Shown piece by piece: positions 61,625 through 64,000 of a stretch of 64,000 bases of DNA. A program made the position numbers and the translations under genes. The stretch is from assembly GCF_002706795.1 (NCBI RefSeq), contig NZ_CP017705.1, positions 948,001-1,012,000 of the forward strand. Reading direction: 5' to 3'. Under the pieces are notes generated by a model. It had not been told where the DNA came from and made no database searches. It worked only from the letters and a program-made list of their open reading frames with translations. The first letter of the stretch is position 1; every line of letters begins with the position of its first letter. The DNA is from Brevibacillus laterosporus DSM 25 (GTDB lineage: Bacteria; Bacillota; Bacilli; Brevibacillales; Brevibacillaceae).

Positions 61625-63143
61625 ATTTAAGGCAAAATGGACTAACACTGTTGACGACGATATCGCTCTTTCCCATTTAGAAACCTGTGATGAATGCTTG
61701 GCTTGGCTAGAGAATGAATGGTCATCTAGCGAGGAAAACCTGTTCCTAAAAGAGATTCCACAACCTTCCATTGACCTAGAAAACAGTATTATGAATAAGA
61801 TATATGCCTCTCCTCAACATCATGGAAGTTCTAGTCAATCTGAAAAAACAGAACCGGGAATCATTCCACTTGCAGCAACTGATCAAGCAAAAGTAAGTAG
61901 CATGCCTAAAGCTAAACGCTTTAGATTCCTTTCCTATCCTGTCTTGGGAGCCGCTAGTGTACTTTTGGTCATGGGACTTGTGGGTGTTCAAGCTTTAAAT
62001 GGAGGATTTACAGGTAACAGTACGGAGCAAATTCAGCCTCCACAGGTAGCTTATGCACCAACTCCTGAGGGGTCTACTTCCTATATGGCTCAGTCACCAC
62101 AAATTGACACCAAGCAAGCTCCTATCGGGGGAGGATCACCTGAAACTAATGCGCAAGTATCTGATCCAAAAGCTACATCACAAGAAAAATTACTAGAAGC
62201 TCCTGCACCTAGCTTGAAAAAAGCGGAAGGAACAACAGAGAAGAAGGACATCAAGCAGGCTAAAAGTGACAAAGATACGGCGGTAGCTCAGGCAAAGAAA
62301 TCGCAAGCACCTTCCGCAAACTCAGCAATTGCTATGCATGATAATAGTAAACAAGCCGTTCAACAAGACCAAAACAATAAGCCAGCTTCGTCTTCTCTGC
62401 TCGCTTCACGCTCACTATCTCCGATGCAAACAGCGTCCAAAGAGCATGCGGTAACAGCTTCTAGTGCAACAGAGAAAAAAGCTGATCAAAATTCTGGTTC
62501 AGAGTCTACACTGTCCTCTGATCAATTAGAAAAATTGAATGACATGGCAATAGCGGGCCCTGAGAATCAAGGAGGCGTAACAAGCCCAAATAATTCCTTG
62601 ACAGCAACTGAGGCTCCCTCCGTAGACGAAAATAAGGTAGAGTCAGTTGGTGGCGCAACAAGTGAAATGTTCACCCAAGAGGCAGAGAAGGAAAAGGAGA
62701 AACCACAAACCTTCTCCAGCTTTACCTCCTTGGAAAAAGCAAAGCAATCTTCTGATATGCCACTTGCTGCTTTAGTCAAGGCAGATTATAAGCTTGCTTC
62801 TGTTGCTATTCATTATGAATCAGAAACAAGTAAGCATGTTACTTCCCAAACCTCTGTCTATCATCATGGTGATGCTCAGATTAAGCTAGAGGTACTACGT
62901 AATGACACGCAAAAACGCACCTTGTCCATTCCAGGGACCTTTGCGGGTTCTCCGCAAATTTTCTATGTTGGTACTGATAAAGCAATCGGAGTAACTTTCG
63001 ATTCTCAAGAAAAAAACACAATGCAGCATGCTGTTCACCTTATTACCACCAAGTCTTCCCAACCGCTCTATGTGATTGCAACAGCAAAAGGAATGAGCTT
63101 GCAAGATTTAATGGATATTGTAAAAACCATGAATTGGTCATAG
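61611..63143 (+). CDS. Zinc-binding anti-sigma factor with long extracytoplasmic region
   Basis: 510 residues. The cytoplasmic N-terminus has the ZAS motif HxxxCxxC (His22, Cys26, Cys29 in SHLETCDECL). One membrane helix at about 108-128. Outside is a low-complexity Ser/Ala/Lys/Gln-rich stretch (about 135-370) and a C-terminal beta domain (about 375-510; LASVAIHYESETSKHV, VYHHGDAQIKLEVLRN, IFYVGTDKAIGVTF). Translationally coupled to the sigma gene. It probably sequesters that factor and is cut or released on stress. Confidence 0.88.
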   Translation: MNCHEFKAKWTNTVDDDIALSHLETCDECLAWLENEWSSSEENLFLKEIPQPSIDLENSIMNKIYASPQHHGSSSQSEKTEPGIIPLAATDQAKVSSMPKAKRFRFLSYPVLGAASVLLVMGLVGVQALNGGFTGNSTEQIQPPQVAYAPTPEGSTSYMAQSPQIDTKQAPIGGGSPETNAQVSDPKATSQEKLLEAPAPSLKKAEGTTEKKDIKQAKSDKDTAVAQAKKSQAPSANSAIAMHDNSKQAVQQDQNNKPASSSLLASRSLSPMQTASKEHAVTASSATEKKADQNSGSESTLSSDQLEKLNDMAIAGPENQGGVTSPNNSLTATEAPSVDENKVESVGGATSEMFTQEAEKEKEKPQTFSSFTSLEKAKQSSDMPLAALVKADYKLASVAIHYESETSKHVTSQTSVYHHGDAQIKLEVLRNDTQKRTLSIPGTFAGSPQIFYVGTDKAIGVTFDSQEKNTMQHAVHLITTKSSQPLYVIATAKGMSLQDLMDIVKTMNWS

Positions 63144-63173
63144 CTTGATGGCGTTTGCCAGACCAAATAAAAG

Positions 63174-63215
63174 AACCCTCTAGCCAAAGGTAAAGCGGTA
63201 GCTAGAGGGTTTTTG
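63174..63215. terminator. Intrinsic terminator, bidirectional
   Basis: AACCCTCTAGC and GCTAGAGGGTT form an 11-bp stem followed by T residues, between the convergent anti-sigma and permease genes. Confidence 0.85.
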
Positions 63216-63227
63216 GTTATATCTTCA

Positions 63228-64000
63228 TTATGTAACATCTTGTCTAGTAAACACTACATAGGCAATCACTAAAGAAACGACTCCCCAAATAGATAATACT
63301 CCAAGGGAAAAAGGGAGATTCATCCCTTTAATCGGTGGCAAACTTCCTGCTAGATAGGTCGTAAGCTGTAAATTTACATTAAATAAATACTTAGCTTGTT
63401 CCCACGTAGAGGCCATTTGGGTCAAAATAGCTCCACTAATGAGAGCAGCCATCATAATACCCATACCAGCCGCTGTACTTCTCACCAATACAGAGATCAT
63501 CAACGATATTGTACCAACCACGACACAAACGAACCAACCTAATCCATATTGCATCAAAATATATTTCCATTGATCTAATACGAATACCTGTGAGGTTTGT
63601 AAGACTTCTCCTGTCGCCTTAAAACCTGTTAAAACAGGCATCGTCCACCCTCCATAGCCAAAGACAACCCCTGAAATAGCATACGCTAGTACCAAAGATA
63701 ACAACAAGGTCAGCGAGGTGAACAATAGAAGTGTAATATATTTACTCGTAAGGATTTTCCAACGTTTGACTGGCCTTGTCAGCAACAGTTTAATTGTCCC
63801 TTCACTAAATTCTGAAGACACGAGATCAACTGCTAAAATTACAATAATCATCGGTAGAAACAGCCCAACAGACTGATCCATGAATCCACGTGCAAACGTA
63901 ACTGCTCCTGGTGCTGAAGGATCGATATCATGATCCAGATAATACTGTTGTAGCTCTAATTGGGTTTTTAGAAAATCTCTCCATTCGGGGGGAATACGAC
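63228..64000 (-). CDS. ABC-2 type transporter permease, partial
   Basis: At least 257 residues; the frame continues beyond the window's right edge (before the first Met at 63881 it reads PGAVTFARGF). Six or so membrane helices (FLPMIIVILAVDLV, LVLAYAISGVVFGYG, GMGIMMAALISGAIL, LSIWGVVSLVIAYVVF) and the EFSEGTIKLLLTRPVKRWKILTSKYI loop characteristic of ABC-2 permeases. It likely works with an ATPase gene beyond the edge. Confidence 0.85.
   Translation of the reverse strand, partial: RIPPEWRDFLKTQLELQQYYLDHDIDPSAPGAVTFARGFMDQSVGLFLPMIIVILAVDLVSSEFSEGTIKLLLTRPVKRWKILTSKYITLLLFTSLTLLLSLVLAYAISGVVFGYGGWTMPVLTGFKATGEVLQTSQVFVLDQWKYILMQYGLGWFVCVVVGTISLMISVLVRSTAAGMGIMMAALISGAILTQMASTWEQAKYLFNVNLQLTTYLAGSLPPIKGMNLPFSLGVLSIWGVVSLVIAYVVFTRQDVT

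Overview
The window looks like chromosome of a spore-forming, low-to-middle GC Bacilli, most probably Brevibacillus (B. laterosporus-like). The basis is the yjcH-yjcG-yjcF / yjcD-like helicase / fabI gene content (as in Bacillus), a SpoIIP-type cell-wall hydrolase, strong AGGAGG ribosome binding sites, frequent GTG and TTG starts, intrinsic terminators and a large NRPS gene. The genus call is inference; no 16S gene is present.

Region by region. 1-9.4 kb: a frameshifted ECF sigma gene cut by the window edge, an SH3-SpoIIP wall hydrolase, an intact ECF sigma/anti-sigma pair, then accessory-looking DNA with an ASCH protein, a RibD-like reductase next to a truncated WYL regulator, a GNAT, an AraC regulator, several gene fragments and a 74-bp IS-end remnant. 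9.5-20.35 kb: a 10.8-kb integrative element inserted in the 3' end of tRNA-Val(GAC), bounded by 48-bp direct repeats, with a tyrosine integrase next to attR. It has no visible conjugation genes. Its cargo is a bacteriocin-like secreted protein, a frameshifted membrane protein, a secreted toxin-like protein with a probable immunity partner, broken yolD copies behind a LexA-like box, an IS3-family element, a probable small structured RNA, a hidden 27-residue type I toxin-like peptide and a control region with a 28-bp perfect palindrome. 20.3-20.5 kb: tRNA-Val and a CAU-anticodon tRNA (probably tRNA-Ile2).

21-42.5 kb: core functions: a methyl-accepting chemotaxis protein, a YdcF-type envelope protein, a secreted lipase-like hydrolase, a decayed anti-sigma paralogue, PgpA/YutG, YjcH-YjcG-YjcF homologues, a PHP phosphoesterase, YugN-like and metallo-beta-lactamase proteins, a CNNM-type protein, a UvrD-like helicase, FabI, a ZIP transporter, a MerR-like protein, a GNAT and a TerC protein behind a yybP-ykoY (manganese) riboswitch. 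42.6-50.2 kb: one 2542-residue NRPS, C-A-T-C-A-T-reductase, standing alone; it should release a reduced (aldehyde or alcohol) N-acylated dipeptide. 50.7-64 kb: CheW, a minus-strand run of uncharacterised genes with ThpR, SurE, a methyltransferase and an S8 protease with repeat-rich ends, a second CNNM-type protein, an XPB-like helicase, a second ECF sigma/anti-sigma pair and an ABC permease cut by the right edge.

The most interesting parts are the tRNA-Val element, which concentrates compact toxin, RNA and regulatory parts, and the lone reductase-terminated NRPS.
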